Assembly: GCA_900317215.1 (NCBI GenBank)
Contig: ONFW01000201.1
Location: forward strand, 1-13,774
Reading direction: 5' to 3'
DNA: 13,774 nt
From: an uncultured Eubacteriales bacterium
GTDB lineage: Bacteria > Bacillota > Clostridia > Oscillospirales > Acutalibacteraceae
Below the pieces are notes generated by a model that saw nothing but the letters and a program-made list of their open reading frames with translations, ran no database searches and was not told the origin of the DNA. Shown piece by piece: positions 13,622 through 13,774 of this stretch; position 1 is the stretch's first letter, and the number at the start of each line of letters is the position of its first letter. The translations under genes were made by a program, and so were the position numbers.

Positions 13622-13774
13622 CTATGCCGAATCTGCTTTTTTCTTCTTTTCTTTATTGAGGGGTTTTTTCAGCAGGGCAAGCATCAGCATACCGGCAACC
13701 GATCCTATCAGCAGTGCAAGTACGAACAGGAACGGCCGACCGATAGTCGCTAACACGAAGATGCCTCCGTGCGG
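13622..13774 (-). CDS. fruA: Fructose-type PTS permease, C-terminal end of EIIC (5' end outside window)
   Basis: The frame is open to the window edge and ends at TAG (13622); 50 residues are seen. They begin PHGGIFVLATIGRPFLF, where PHGGIFV is characteristic of the C-terminal part of fructose-family EIIC, then a hydrophobic segment (LFVLALLIGSVAGMLMLALL) and a lysine-rich cytosolic tail KKPLNKEKKKKADSA. The family brings in fructose (or a related sugar) with phosphorylation. It lies 113 bases upstream of ptsH, giving a permease-HPr-enzyme I set. The number of EII domains fused in this protein cannot be seen. Confidence 0.85.
   Translation of the reverse strand, partial: PHGGIFVLATIGRPFLFVLALLIGSVAGMLMLALLKKPLNKEKKKKADSA

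Noticed and set aside
1..13774. CRISPR arrays, tRNA/rRNA genes, insertion sequences or attachment sites
   Set aside because: No regularly spaced repeats, no transposase or integrase reading frame, and no tRNA-like or rRNA sequence were seen on either strand.

Overview
The window looks like a chromosomal segment of a low-to-medium GC Gram-positive anaerobe of the class Clostridia, probably near Ruminococcus/Oscillospiraceae. The signs are AGGAGG-type ribosome binding sites, TTGACA/TATAAT-type promoters with 17-base spacers, the rplU-prp-rpmA order with an L27 that carries the Firmicutes N-terminal extension, a Mini-III RNase downstream of obg, and a fructose-PTS/HPr/enzyme I cluster. The genus is an inference from these features, not a database match. 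No tRNA, rRNA, CRISPR array, IS element or phage gene was seen.

Layout. (1) 1-2443 (+): a heterodimeric ABC exporter, with the first half-transporter cut by the window edge and the second complete; the two genes overlap by 8 bases. A hairpin at 2489-2527 ends the transcript. (2) 2533-3822 (-): metY, O-acetylhomoserine sulfhydrylase, convergent with the exporter and driven by a near-consensus promoter at 3989-4017. Its 5' leader (about 160 nt) holds a 22-codon upstream ORF (3877-3945, -) whose end is cysteine-rich, with codons 18, 21 and 22 all Cys. This suggests cysteine-sensing leader-peptide control of a sulfur-assimilation gene. (3) 4109-5155 (+): a divergently transcribed membrane acyltransferase with its own promoter. 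(4) 8163-5296 (-): rplU-prp-rpmA with a terminator, then obg-mrnC, a ribosome-biogenesis block. Prp is the protease that trims the N-terminus of L27, encoded next to it. (5) 8473-11310 (+): a two-gene operon with its own promoter and terminator. It encodes a DUF6270-like/SGNH-like protein fused to an ILEI-like C-terminal domain, and an alpha/beta-hydrolase with a GSSGGG nucleophile elbow and an unassigned C-terminal region. Such genes fit surface-glycan or glycoprotein modification, but the substrate is unknown. (6) 13774-11508 (-): the end of a fructose PTS permease gene, then ptsH (HPr) and ptsI (enzyme I), closed by a strong terminator.

The most unusual items are the cysteine-ending leader peptide upstream of metY, including a possible long-range pairing between the leader ORF and the sequence next to the metY Shine-Dalgarno, and the uncharacterised two-gene cassette between rplU and ptsI. 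The remainder is conserved housekeeping material with some local sequence variants (degenerate ATP site in the exporter, unusual regulatory-patch residues in HPr, unusual active-site neighbours in enzyme I).
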